This document shows, piece by piece, positions 8,446-16,083 of a stretch of 64,000 bases of DNA; within the stretch, counting starts at the first letter, position 1, and each line of letters starts with the position of its first letter. The stretch comes from Acidobacteriota bacterium (GTDB lineage: Bacteria; Acidobacteriota; Thermoanaerobaculia; Multivoradales; Multivoraceae), in assembly GCA_029263415.1 (NCBI GenBank), contig JAJCXN010000026.1, forward strand, positions 1 to 64,000, in the 5' to 3' direction. A model generated the notes under the pieces. It was not told the DNA's origin. It searched no databases and saw nothing but the letters and a program-made list of their open reading frames with translations. Position numbers and translations under genes: made by a program.

Positions 8446-8850
8446 GGATGGCGAGCCTCTTGAAGAGAGTATGGGATCTGGAGAAGGGTGGGCGCGGCGT
8501 GTTCTCGCAGCGACTGCGACGACTGTCTCGGTGTGTACGATGGGGCGTCGGGGTTGGCCTTACGGAAGCTGAACCCAGGCCACAACGTGTGACTTCCCCT
8601 TCGGTCTGATGGTAGCAACCCAGGTCCAGCAAGCTCCCTGAGCGGTGCGAACGGCGGTCGGCAGTAGATGTGTTTGGCCCTGTCTGCTCGCTACAATGTG
8701 TTGTCGCGGGCTGCTTGCTCGATACTGTGGCGTCTACGGAAGTTGCCGCTAGGCTCCCTCAACGAACCAAACTAACGGATTCCTGGGTCCTCGAATAGAT
8801 CGCGACCCAAACGCTCAAGCAATCAAAGCTCCTGAAAGGTGTTGACTCCA
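8446..8850. other. 405-base intergenic region between divergent genes
   Basis: This gap separates the divergent msrA (minus) and metallo-beta-lactamase-fold (plus) genes and should hold both promoters. A TACAAT box at 8692-8697 is a candidate -10 element, but no convincing -35 hexamer sits at the right distance. I see no credible open frame, RNA gene, hairpin terminator or repeat here. Confidence 0.4.
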
Positions 8851-9762
8851 ATGACTGCAATCTCCACTCCAAGTGGGATCGTTCGATCCCTTCGCCCGGT
8901 ACAGCTCGCCCTTGCGATCAGCGCATGCCTCTCGGTGGCGTCAGTTGGGGTGGCCCAACGCGATATGTCGTCAGTTGAAATGAAGGCAGAGCATGTCGCT
9001 GGCAAGGTTCACATGATCACCGGTGCGGGCGGCAACATTGGGGTCTCAGCTGGCGACGACGGCATCTTGTTCATCGACGATCAGTTTGCACCGCTTGCCG
9101 ACAAGATTCGCGCAGCCATCAAGGGTATCCACGCTGGCGATCTCGAATACCTCATCAACACCCACTTTCACGGTGATCACACCGGATCGAATGCGATCTT
9201 TGGTGAGGACGCGACCATCGTTGCACACGAGAATGTTCGGGTTCGGTTGTCCAGCCCCGACAACCGCGGGGGCGCGGCGCCAGCCAGTGCCTTGCCAGTC
9301 ATTACCTTCGACGACGGGCTCTCGATCTTCTTCAATGGCGAACGCGTGCGTGTCACCCATTTGCCCACCGGGCACACCGACGGTGATAGCTACATCTACT
9401 TCGAAGACTCGAAAGTGGCGCACCTAGGCGACCATTTCTTCGTCGGTCGTTTCCCGTATGTTGATGTTGGTAACGGAGGCAACGCAGAGGGCTTGAGGAG
9501 CAATATCGAAATGCTGTTGAAGAGCCTGCCGGCGGGAACCAAGATCATTCCGGGGCACGGGCCGCTAGCCGATCTGGGTGACCTCAAGGAGTACTTCTCT
9601 ATGCTCAACGACACCATCGGCATGGTCAAGCAAGCGAAGAGCGCCGGCAAATCCCTGGCTGATGTGCAAAAGCAGGGGTTTGGCGAGAAGTACAAAGAGT
9701 GGGGCTCAGGCTTCATCAACTCGGATGCGTGGACGGAGATCATCTTCTCGAGCCTCAACTAA
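8851..9762 (+). CDS. Secreted metallo-beta-lactamase-fold hydrolase
   Basis: The protein has 303 residues from ATG 8851, chosen because AAAGG stands about eleven bases upstream. An in-frame GTG at 8839 sits on that ribosome site. A signal peptide (VQLALAISACLSVASVGVAQ) predicts export. The zinc signature NTHFHGDHTGSN lies at about 103-114, with further ligands in PTGHTDGD, AHLGDHFF and the final PGHG. The closest themes are exported MBL-fold enzymes such as B3/QuinolinaseB-like or SoxH-like proteins. I cannot assign the substrate. It is followed after 54 bases by a PQQ-propeller gene on the same strand. Confidence 0.85.
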   Translation: MTAISTPSGIVRSLRPVQLALAISACLSVASVGVAQRDMSSVEMKAEHVAGKVHMITGAGGNIGVSAGDDGILFIDDQFAPLADKIRAAIKGIHAGDLEYLINTHFHGDHTGSNAIFGEDATIVAHENVRVRLSSPDNRGGAAPASALPVITFDDGLSIFFNGERVRVTHLPTGHTDGDSYIYFEDSKVAHLGDHFFVGRFPYVDVGNGGNAEGLRSNIEMLLKSLPAGTKIIPGHGPLADLGDLKEYFSMLNDTIGMVKQAKSAGKSLADVQKQGFGEKYKEWGSGFINSDAWTEIIFSSLN

Positions 9763-9816
9763 GACTGAATGCATCGCTGAATACCACAGAACACATCACC
9801 CTCAAGGAGACCAGTT

Positions 9817-11193
9817 TTGAACTTGCTACATGCGAGAAATCGGGCACAGAGCAGGAGCCGACGACTTAGTTGGCTGTTTGCGTCCACAGTTCTACTAGCA
9901 GTGCCGCTGGCAGCAGTCGCGGCCGAGTCGAATGAGTCGAATGACAACTGGCCCCAATGGCGGGGCGCGAATGGGCAGGGTGTTGCCGAAGGGTCACCGC
10001 CGGTGACTTGGAGCGAAGACACGAACATCAAGTGGAAGGTCGACCTGCCTGGATTGGGGACCTCGACGCCCATCACCTGGGGCGACAAGATCTTTGTCAC
10101 CACCGCGATAGACACCGGAGTACTTGGCCCAAACAAGGTTGAGCCGCCAAAGGAAGGGGGCCGGGGGCGCAAAGTGTTTCCGCCCAACGTTTTCGAGTGG
10201 CGCTTGATCGCGCTCAACCGTGCGGATGGTTCGGTGGCGTGGAGCGCATTAGCGAGCAAAGCTCAACCGCACGAGGGCACGCATCCAGATGGGACCCATG
10301 CGTCGAACTCCCCAGTCACCGACGGCAAGATGGTGTACGCATTCTTTGGTTCGCAGGGGATCCACGCCTACGACCTAGATGGCAACCGCAAGTGGCACAA
10401 GGACCTAGGCGATATGACCACTCGCAATGGTTTCGGCGAAGGTGCTTCGCCAGCACTGCACGGTGACACGTTGGTTGTGAACTGGGATCACGAGGGCGAC
10501 TCGTTTGTGGTCGCTCTTGACAAGAACACGGGTGACGAACTCTGGCGCCGGGACCGGGAGGCAGAGAGGACGTCGTGGTCGACTCCGGTGATTGCCGAAG
10601 TAGGCGATGGCGTTCAGGTGATCGTCAGTGCAACCAACCGCGTGACCAGCTACGACCTTGCCACCGGGAAGACGATCTGGGAGACCGGAGGCATGACGAT
10701 GAACGTCATTCCAACGCCCATGTTGGCCGACGGTGTGGTCTACGTGACCTCTGGCTTCCGCGGTAACGCGACCATGGCCATTGGTCTGGAAGGCGCTGCC
10801 GGTGATCTAACCGGCAGCGAGAACATCCGCTGGAGCTACAACCAGGACACCCCATACGTGCCCACTCCGGTGCTCTACGACGGGCTGATCTACATGCTCA
10901 AGAGCAACAAGGGGCTGCTGTCGGTGTTGGACGCGAAGACCGGCGAACTGGTCTACGGGATCGAACGACTTGGCAACGTACCCAATGTGTACGCGTCAGC
11001 TTTCGCGGCCAACGGTCATGTCTATTTCCTAGGCCGCGACGGTGGCGGCACGGTGATCAAGGCCGGTCGCGAGTTTAAGGTGGTTGCCGAGAACCAACTG
11101 GACGACCGTTTCGATGCGTCGCCTGCGGCTGTCGGAGATGAACTCTACGTGCGGGGCCGAAAGTCGCTGTATTGCCTGAAGGCAGCTCAGTAG
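9817..11193 (+). CDS. Secreted PQQ-like (BamB-type) beta-propeller protein
   Basis: This 458-residue exported protein starts with TTG at 9817. The choice is made by a perfect AAGGAG at 9804-9809, seven bases upstream, and it gives a complete signal peptide ending near AAVAAES. The mature part begins NWPQWRGANGQGVAEG, the usual opening of PQQ_2 propellers in this bacterial group. Repeated blade motifs follow (IYMLKSNKGLLSVLDAKTGEL, DKNTGDELWRRD, VTSYDLATGKTIWETGG). Such proteins may bind PQQ as alcohol dehydrogenases or act as scaffolds like BamB. I see no cytochrome domain or PQQ disulfide ring. A terminator follows at 11267. Confidence 0.85.
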   Translation: MNLLHARNRAQSRSRRLSWLFASTVLLAVPLAAVAAESNESNDNWPQWRGANGQGVAEGSPPVTWSEDTNIKWKVDLPGLGTSTPITWGDKIFVTTAIDTGVLGPNKVEPPKEGGRGRKVFPPNVFEWRLIALNRADGSVAWSALASKAQPHEGTHPDGTHASNSPVTDGKMVYAFFGSQGIHAYDLDGNRKWHKDLGDMTTRNGFGEGASPALHGDTLVVNWDHEGDSFVVALDKNTGDELWRRDREAERTSWSTPVIAEVGDGVQVIVSATNRVTSYDLATGKTIWETGGMTMNVIPTPMLADGVVYVTSGFRGNATMAIGLEGAAGDLTGSENIRWSYNQDTPYVPTPVLYDGLIYMLKSNKGLLSVLDAKTGELVYGIERLGNVPNVYASAFAANGHVYFLGRDGGGTVIKAGREFKVVAENQLDDRFDASPAAVGDELYVRGRKSLYCLKAAQ

Positions 11194-11266
11194 CGAATCC
11201 GCCCGGCGAGGGAAAAGGGTAGAAGGACGCGACTGCCAACTTGGGAGCGCGCATAGAACCCATAGA

Positions 11267-11294
11267 AAAGGCCGGCTCATTCGAGCCGGCCTTT
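11267..11294. terminator. Bidirectional intrinsic terminator
   Basis: A perfect 12-bp stem AAAGGCCGGCTC / GAGCCGGCCTTT encloses an ATTC loop. T-rich bases follow on the plus strand (CTTTGTTT) and TTTTC follows on the minus strand. It lies between the convergent PQQ-propeller and NTF2-like lipoprotein genes and can serve both. Confidence 0.85.
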
Positions 11295-11321
11295 GTTTGC
11301 GAATCGGTCTGTCGCTCGTTC

Positions 11322-11768
11322 TTACTGCTGCGACTGCTTGGTGACCATCCACTTGCCGTCACGCTTGGCGGCCTCGAAGCTGAGATCGAGGAGGCCGAAG
11401 GCACCCTCAATGCTGATGCCGGATGCGGTGGCAGTGTCGCCGTCGACAGTGATGGTGAGGCCTTCAACGTCAGCGGTGACGCCATCAAGAAAGCCTCCGT
11501 CTGCGGCGCCTTGCATGAAGGCTTCCATTGAAGCGCGATCACCTTGGTCCCAGGTGAAGTCTTCGGTGTAAGCGGCCATCATCCCAGGAACATCGCCCGC
11601 CTTGAGGCTGTCGAGAAGACCCATCAAGAGTGCTTCGACTTGCTCTTCCGGCGGTGGGCCGGCAGGAGCCGAAGAGCCGCCGCCGGTGCTGGCGCAGCCG
11701 CCCAGGAGGCTTACTGCTAAGAGAATGGCGAGGGCCAAGGTGGTGGATTTGTTGAATCGTAGTTTCAT
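11322..11768 (-). CDS. NTF2-like (SnoaL/DUF4440-type) lipoprotein
   Basis: This 148-residue protein has a classic lipoprotein signal (TLALAILLAVSLLGGC, lipobox LLGGC) and a Gly/Ser/Pro spacer. A small alpha/beta domain begins EEQVEALLMGLLDSLKAGD, then MMAAYTEDFTW and a C-terminal strand pair ending KRDGKWMVTKQ. That helix-then-sheet pattern, with the Y-T/S-x-D-F/V motif, is the NTF2-like fold. No catalytic residues can be assigned. It is probably anchored in a membrane facing the periplasm. The start ATG at 11768 has AAGGAG a few bases upstream (CTCCTT on the plus strand at 11775-11780). Confidence 0.75.
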   Translation of the reverse strand: MKLRFNKSTTLALAILLAVSLLGGCASTGGGSSAPAGPPPEEQVEALLMGLLDSLKAGDVPGMMAAYTEDFTWDQGDRASMEAFMQGAADGGFLDGVTADVEGLTITVDGDTATASGISIEGAFGLLDLSFEAAKRDGKWMVTKQSQQ

Positions 11769-11991
11769 TGAGAACTCCTTGAGGAGGTTATAGCGCAGGG
11801 CCCAAAAGGGAGACGGAACTCAAGATTGGGTCCGCGCGGTGAGTGCACAGTCAAAAAGAGGGAACGCATAACTCCAGAGAGTACGCATTCCGCAAAGGAG
11901 AAGTTGCCGTGGAGAGATCCTACAGGAGAAGAGAACCGCGCGGTGCTGCCAGTACTGGCTCCACTGAGCCAATACTGTGTTGCCCGGCCCG

Positions 11992-13230
11992 TCACTGTGC
12001 ATGGCCAGGATCCTGCGGCGCCTTGAGCACCCACGCGAGGCTTGCGCCCAAGGTAGTGAGTGCGAACAGGATCACGAAGGGCATGACGTAGGTGCCGAAC
12101 TCATCGAATGCCCATCCGGCGAAGGGCGGCATGGCGGCGTTGATCACGCCGGTGAACGCCATGCGGGTCCCAGCAGTGACGGAGAATGCGCGACGGCCGA
12201 AGAATGCACCGAAGGTTGCTGAGACGCTGACGTAGGCGGATCCGAATCCAAGCCCCAAGAGTGCTGCGCTGACCAGCGAAATAGTGGGCGAGGGCGACCA
12301 CAAGAAACCAACCGTACCGATGGCCTCGGCCACCAGCGCCAGCGACAGCGCTCGCTGGGGTGGCATCCAATCACCAGCGATCGCGGTCAACCGTCCAACG
12401 ATTGACATCAGGATCATCCAGCCCATGATTTGCGCAGCAGTTGTCCCAGAGAAGCCAAGGTCGCGCAAATGAAGAGTACCGTGGGCGACGGCTACACCCC
12501 ATGGAGTTGCGAATGCGGCGCCGCAGAAGATCAGTACAGCGAAGTGTTTGGTGCGCAGGGCCTTACCCGGATCCCAGTCGGGGTCGATGCCGGTCTTAGC
12601 GGATCCAGGCGGCGCTGGCTCGAAACGACAGTCCGGCTCAAGTCCAATGCTCTCGGGAGTATTGCGGACGAACAGGAAGGACAGGAATGCTACGAACAAG
12701 GAGCAGCCTGCGATCACCAGCCACACCTGACGCCAACCTGCATCCTCGGCCATCGCCGCATCAAACTTCGGCACGACCTTGCCGACGATACCGCCTGCCG
12801 TCATCAAGACAGCGATCGCGGTCGCTCGGTAGCGAACAAACCAATTGCTTGCGAGGGTTTGAGAGGGCAGCAGCACGCCCAAGCCGATGCCAAGGCCACC
12901 CAGGATCGAGAAGCCCAGAATCGCGCCGGTCAAACTCTCTGCGCGGCTCATGACCAGGAAGCCTGAGCTTGCAACCAGGCCTCCGAGGACCATGAGTGAG
13001 CGCACTCCGAAGCGTTGGATCAGAACCCCAGACAGAGGTGCAGCAGACGAGTAGAGGAAGGTAAAGATCCCGAAGACCAAACCCGCGCGGGCGCGGTTGA
13101 GGCCGAGATCGTCCATTGCGAACGGCAGCAGTTGTCCCCAACTGTAGTAGCCCGGCGCAATCCCGAAGCCATAGATCAACCAACCGAAGATGAGGATCAA
13201 CCAGCCGTAGTGGAAGCGCTTGGTTTGCAT
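11992..13230 (-). CDS. MFS transporter, OFA/monocarboxylate-type
   Basis: The protein has about 412 residues from ATG 13230. The frame is open for 96 more codons upstream, but the transmembrane protein clearly begins MQTKRFHYGWLILIFGWLIYG, the usual start of this MFS branch. The YSWGQLLPFAMDDLGLNRARAGLVFGIFTF segment, the RFGVRSLMVLGG loop and GGLGIGLGVLLPSQTLASNWF match transporters annotated as oxalate/formate antiporter-like or monocarboxylate carriers. There are about 12 hydrophobic segments. The substrate is unknown. It is divergent from the Xaa-Pro peptidase gene, with 254 bases between the starts. Confidence 0.85.
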   Translation of the reverse strand: MQTKRFHYGWLILIFGWLIYGFGIAPGYYSWGQLLPFAMDDLGLNRARAGLVFGIFTFLYSSAAPLSGVLIQRFGVRSLMVLGGLVASSGFLVMSRAESLTGAILGFSILGGLGIGLGVLLPSQTLASNWFVRYRATAIAVLMTAGGIVGKVVPKFDAAMAEDAGWRQVWLVIAGCSLFVAFLSFLFVRNTPESIGLEPDCRFEPAPPGSAKTGIDPDWDPGKALRTKHFAVLIFCGAAFATPWGVAVAHGTLHLRDLGFSGTTAAQIMGWMILMSIVGRLTAIAGDWMPPQRALSLALVAEAIGTVGFLWSPSPTISLVSAALLGLGFGSAYVSVSATFGAFFGRRAFSVTAGTRMAFTGVINAAMPPFAGWAFDEFGTYVMPFVILFALTTLGASLAWVLKAPQDPGHAQ

Positions 13231-13484
13231 GCGGTGACGTTTCCTTGGCCAGATGCGGCGAGGATGAGCGGGTTCTGGAACCCGGAGCTCTTGAACCCTC
13301 TCGGGCCATGGTGACCGTCGAGTCACGAGGCCTTGAATTTGAGGGATAGGAAGAAGAGAGCATAGCCAATGGTGAGGGCTTCCAAGCCTGATGCTGGCTC
13401 CAGAGCCCTTGATATCGTGTCCGCCGATCCGTATGTACATCACACGTCGCCCAAACGGCGACTGGCAACTGACAAGAGAGCACC

Positions 13485-14588
13485 ATGAGCGACCGCATCG
13501 AACAATTGCAGGCGGCAATGGCAGACAGGGACATCGACCTGTTCGTGATCAACCCAGGTTCCACCCTTCTGTATCTGACCGAGCACCAATTCTCAGGCCA
13601 CGAGCGTCTGTTCTTGCTGCTAGTGCCCAAGGAGGGTGCGCCCACTGCGGTGGTGCCTGCTCTCGAAGTCGATAACTGGAGTCACGCTGTCCCGACCGTC
13701 ACGCAGTTTCATCTCTGGGATGACGCCGATGGCCCCGAAGACGCGGCCAGCAAAGCGTTTGATCCCTTCAGAAGTGCCAAGAAGATCGCGGTTGAGTCGC
13801 TGGGCTGTCGCTTCATGGAGTACCAACACGTAACGCGGGAGATGCCGCAGGCTGAGATCGTCACCGGTGACACGGTGGTCAGTGCACTTCGGTTGTACAA
13901 GTCCGCCGCTGAAGCGGCCAAGCTGCGCAAAGCGGCGCGGATCGCCGAGTCGGCCCTCGAAGCGTTGCTCAAGACGGTCAAAGTTGGCTCGCGGGAAGCC
14001 GAGATCGCGGGTCGATTGGCGAGCGAGCTCTTAGGACGCGGCGGCGAGGGGATCTCATTTCCGATCATCGCTCTCAGTGGCCCCAAGAGCGCTCTACCGC
14101 ACGGCATCCCCGATGATCGTGAGTTACAAAAGGGCGAGCTGCTGTTGCTCGACTTCGGGACCAGCTACTGCGGCTACCACAGCGATATGACCCGTACCTT
14201 TGCCGTTGGCGGGGAACCGAGCGATGCCGTACGCGAGATGTATGAGGCGGTGCGCGACGCCAACGAGCGAGGCAAGGCTGCGGCCAAGCCTGGAGCCACG
14301 AGCCACGAGATTCACACGCAGTGTCAGGTCGAACTCGAGTCTGAGCGCTGGAGCGACTTTGCCACTCATCGCACCGGCCATGGGCTTGGGCTTGAAGTCC
14401 ACGAACCCCCTTCGATCATGCGGGGAGATCAGACCGTGCTGAAGCCGGGAATGGTGTTCACCGTTGAACCGGGGCTCTACAAGGATGGCTTCGGCGGTGT
14501 CCGTATTGAGGACGACCTGTGGATCACCGACGACGGGCACGAGAGCCTGACAGTGTTCCCGCGCGATCTTCAGATCATTGGTGTCTAG
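13485..14588 (+). CDS. M24-family Xaa-Pro aminopeptidase/dipeptidase
   Basis: This 367-residue cytosolic metallopeptidase removes or cleaves residues before proline. A creatinase-type N-domain (DLFVINPGSTLLYLTEHQFSG) precedes the pita-bread catalytic domain. All five metal ligands are visible: Asp in LLDFGTSYCGYHSD (two), His in HGLGLEVHEPP, Glu in FTVEPGLY and Glu in VRIEDDLW. Whether it is PepP-like or PepQ-like cannot be decided from sequence alone. The stop is followed two bases later by the HIT-family gene, so they are probably one operon. Confidence 0.9.
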   Translation: MSDRIEQLQAAMADRDIDLFVINPGSTLLYLTEHQFSGHERLFLLLVPKEGAPTAVVPALEVDNWSHAVPTVTQFHLWDDADGPEDAASKAFDPFRSAKKIAVESLGCRFMEYQHVTREMPQAEIVTGDTVVSALRLYKSAAEAAKLRKAARIAESALEALLKTVKVGSREAEIAGRLASELLGRGGEGISFPIIALSGPKSALPHGIPDDRELQKGELLLLDFGTSYCGYHSDMTRTFAVGGEPSDAVREMYEAVRDANERGKAAAKPGATSHEIHTQCQVELESERWSDFATHRTGHGLGLEVHEPPSIMRGDQTVLKPGMVFTVEPGLYKDGFGGVRIEDDLWITDDGHESLTVFPRDLQIIGV

Positions 14589-14590
14589 CG

Positions 14591-14971
14591 ATGGCTGAGG
14601 TCTATGACACGGAGAACATCTTCGCGAAGATCCTGCGCGGGGAACTGCCCTGCGACAAGGTGTATGAGGATGAGCATGTACTGGCGTTTAAGGATCTTTA
14701 CCCGAAGGCGCCGGTGCACGTGTTGATTCTGCCGAAGCGACCTTACGTTTCGGTGACCGATTTCTCGCAGAGCGCTTCGGATGCAGAGATTGCAGCGTGG
14801 ATCAGGGCCGCTGGCAACGTGGCGCGGGAGCTTGGGGTGGCTGAAGGTGGGTATCGGGTGCTTTGTAACGTTGGCAGGGATGGGCATCAGGAGGTGGCGC
14901 ATCTACATATGCATTTGGTAGGCGGGCGTGATCTTGGGGGCATGATTCGGCGCGAGGAGCGGCAACCCTGA
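14591..14971 (+). CDS. HIT-family (HINT/histidine triad) nucleotide-binding protein
   Basis: This 126-residue protein has the FAKILRGELPCDKVYEDEHVLAFKDLYPKAPVH opening of the HINT branch and the histidine triad HLHMHLVGG near the end. The catalytic histidine is the middle one of that triad. HINT proteins hydrolyse adenosine phosphoramidates and lysyl-AMP. ATG 14591 is two bases after the M24 peptidase stop. An upstream in-frame start inside the peptidase gene was not used because the HINT homology begins at MAEVYDTENIFAKI. The length is normal for the family. Confidence 0.92.
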   Translation: MAEVYDTENIFAKILRGELPCDKVYEDEHVLAFKDLYPKAPVHVLILPKRPYVSVTDFSQSASDAEIAAWIRAAGNVARELGVAEGGYRVLCNVGRDGHQEVAHLHMHLVGGRDLGGMIRREERQP

Positions 14972-15203
14972 GCCTTGTGGACGGTCACCGATTTCGAAGG
15001 CACTTTCGCTCCCTTCGCTCATTTGGCGCCAATCGGCGGATCGGGACTGCTCTGTGAGGGACGTCTGCGGCCGTTCCATGAGCGGCACAAGACCCTTTAG
15101 GGTTATGGGGTGCATTTGAAGAGAACTTGGACTACCGACGACTAGGGGTCTGCAGCTCGGGGCCAGCCCGAGGAAGCTAGAGTCCCACGGCCCAGCAATC
15201 ATC

Positions 15204-15830
15204 ATGATGAACAGCAAAGCAAGCGACGGCAACGGCGAAAGAGACTTTGGCGAACTGGTCAGCGGCGGGGTCAACGAAGATCTCATTCCCGCGGTCTACG
15301 GTGAACTCCGGCGCATCGCAAGGCAGCAGCGAAGTCGGGGCATGAAATCGCCGACTCTGAACACCACCGCCCTGGTCCACGAAGCCTACGTGTCGCTTGC
15401 CAAAGCGACATCTCCACAGTTCAAGGATGCCCAACATTTCTTCGCGGTCGCGGCAATCGCGATGCGCCGTTTGTTGATTCACGAAGCTAGGCGGTATGCC
15501 ACATCGAAACGTGGTGATGGTGAGCGACCTCTAAGCCTGGAGGACCGCGACATCGCCGTGCAGGAGCAGTCCGCGTTTCTGCTGGATCTTGATCAAGCGC
15601 TGTCGCGCCTTGGTGAGTTCAACCCGCGCTTGCAGCAGGTGATCGAATGCCGGTTCTTCGGAGGACTTACCGAAGAGGAGACTGCGACCGCTCTTGGGGT
15701 GACATCCCGTACCGTCCGTCGAGATTGGATCAAGGCCCGCGGCTGGCTTCATATGGAACTAGGGGCACCTGCAGCAGGAGAGCAAACAGCAGGCGAGCTG
15801 ACGGCCGGCGAGCAAAGTTCCGAACCTTGA
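15204..15830 (+). CDS. ECF sigma factor of the kinase-associated (TIGR02999-like) type
   Basis: This 208-residue sigma factor has region 2 LVHEAYVSLAKA...FKDAQHFFAVAAIAMRRLL and region 4 FNPRLQQVIECRFFGGLTEEETA with the recognition helix GVTSRTVRRDWIKARGWL. ELRRIARQQRSR near the N-terminus and ALVHEAYV are hallmarks of the sigma group common in Acidobacteriota and Planctomycetes. In those genomes the gene usually sits beside a Ser/Thr kinase with TPR or WD40 repeats, and such a kinase lies convergently 250 bases away here. I infer that the two form one signalling pair. The C-terminal tail is a short Gln/Glu/Gly-rich repeat (GEQTAGELTAGEQ) with no known function. Confidence 0.92.
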   Translation: MMNSKASDGNGERDFGELVSGGVNEDLIPAVYGELRRIARQQRSRGMKSPTLNTTALVHEAYVSLAKATSPQFKDAQHFFAVAAIAMRRLLIHEARRYATSKRGDGERPLSLEDRDIAVQEQSAFLLDLDQALSRLGEFNPRLQQVIECRFFGGLTEEETATALGVTSRTVRRDWIKARGWLHMELGAPAAGEQTAGELTAGEQSSEP

Positions 15831-16083
15831 AGCCGACTCTGTCCACGTTTGCTCTCGATGCACGGACTCTTCTGAGTTCAGTAGCGAGACCCTCGTAGTG
15901 AGACTCCGTAGCAAGACTGAAGAAGCGTTCGCCTGATTGGCACATCAAGGGCGGCAAGTGCGAGGCCGACGGTGCCTAGGCGGCGACTCCTAGGTCGTGG
16001 GTGGGCAATAGGATCCCTTCAAGCACAGGGCACTCAAGTAAGCGATCTTCGATCGCAGCAGGTGTGTCGTGCTTGAGGCCGGG

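Noticed and set aside
12761-13645. 294-residue minus-strand frame overlapping the MFS gene start
   Set aside because: It is in another register of the same strand and yields an Arg/Ser-rich product, while the transporter frame is fully coherent.
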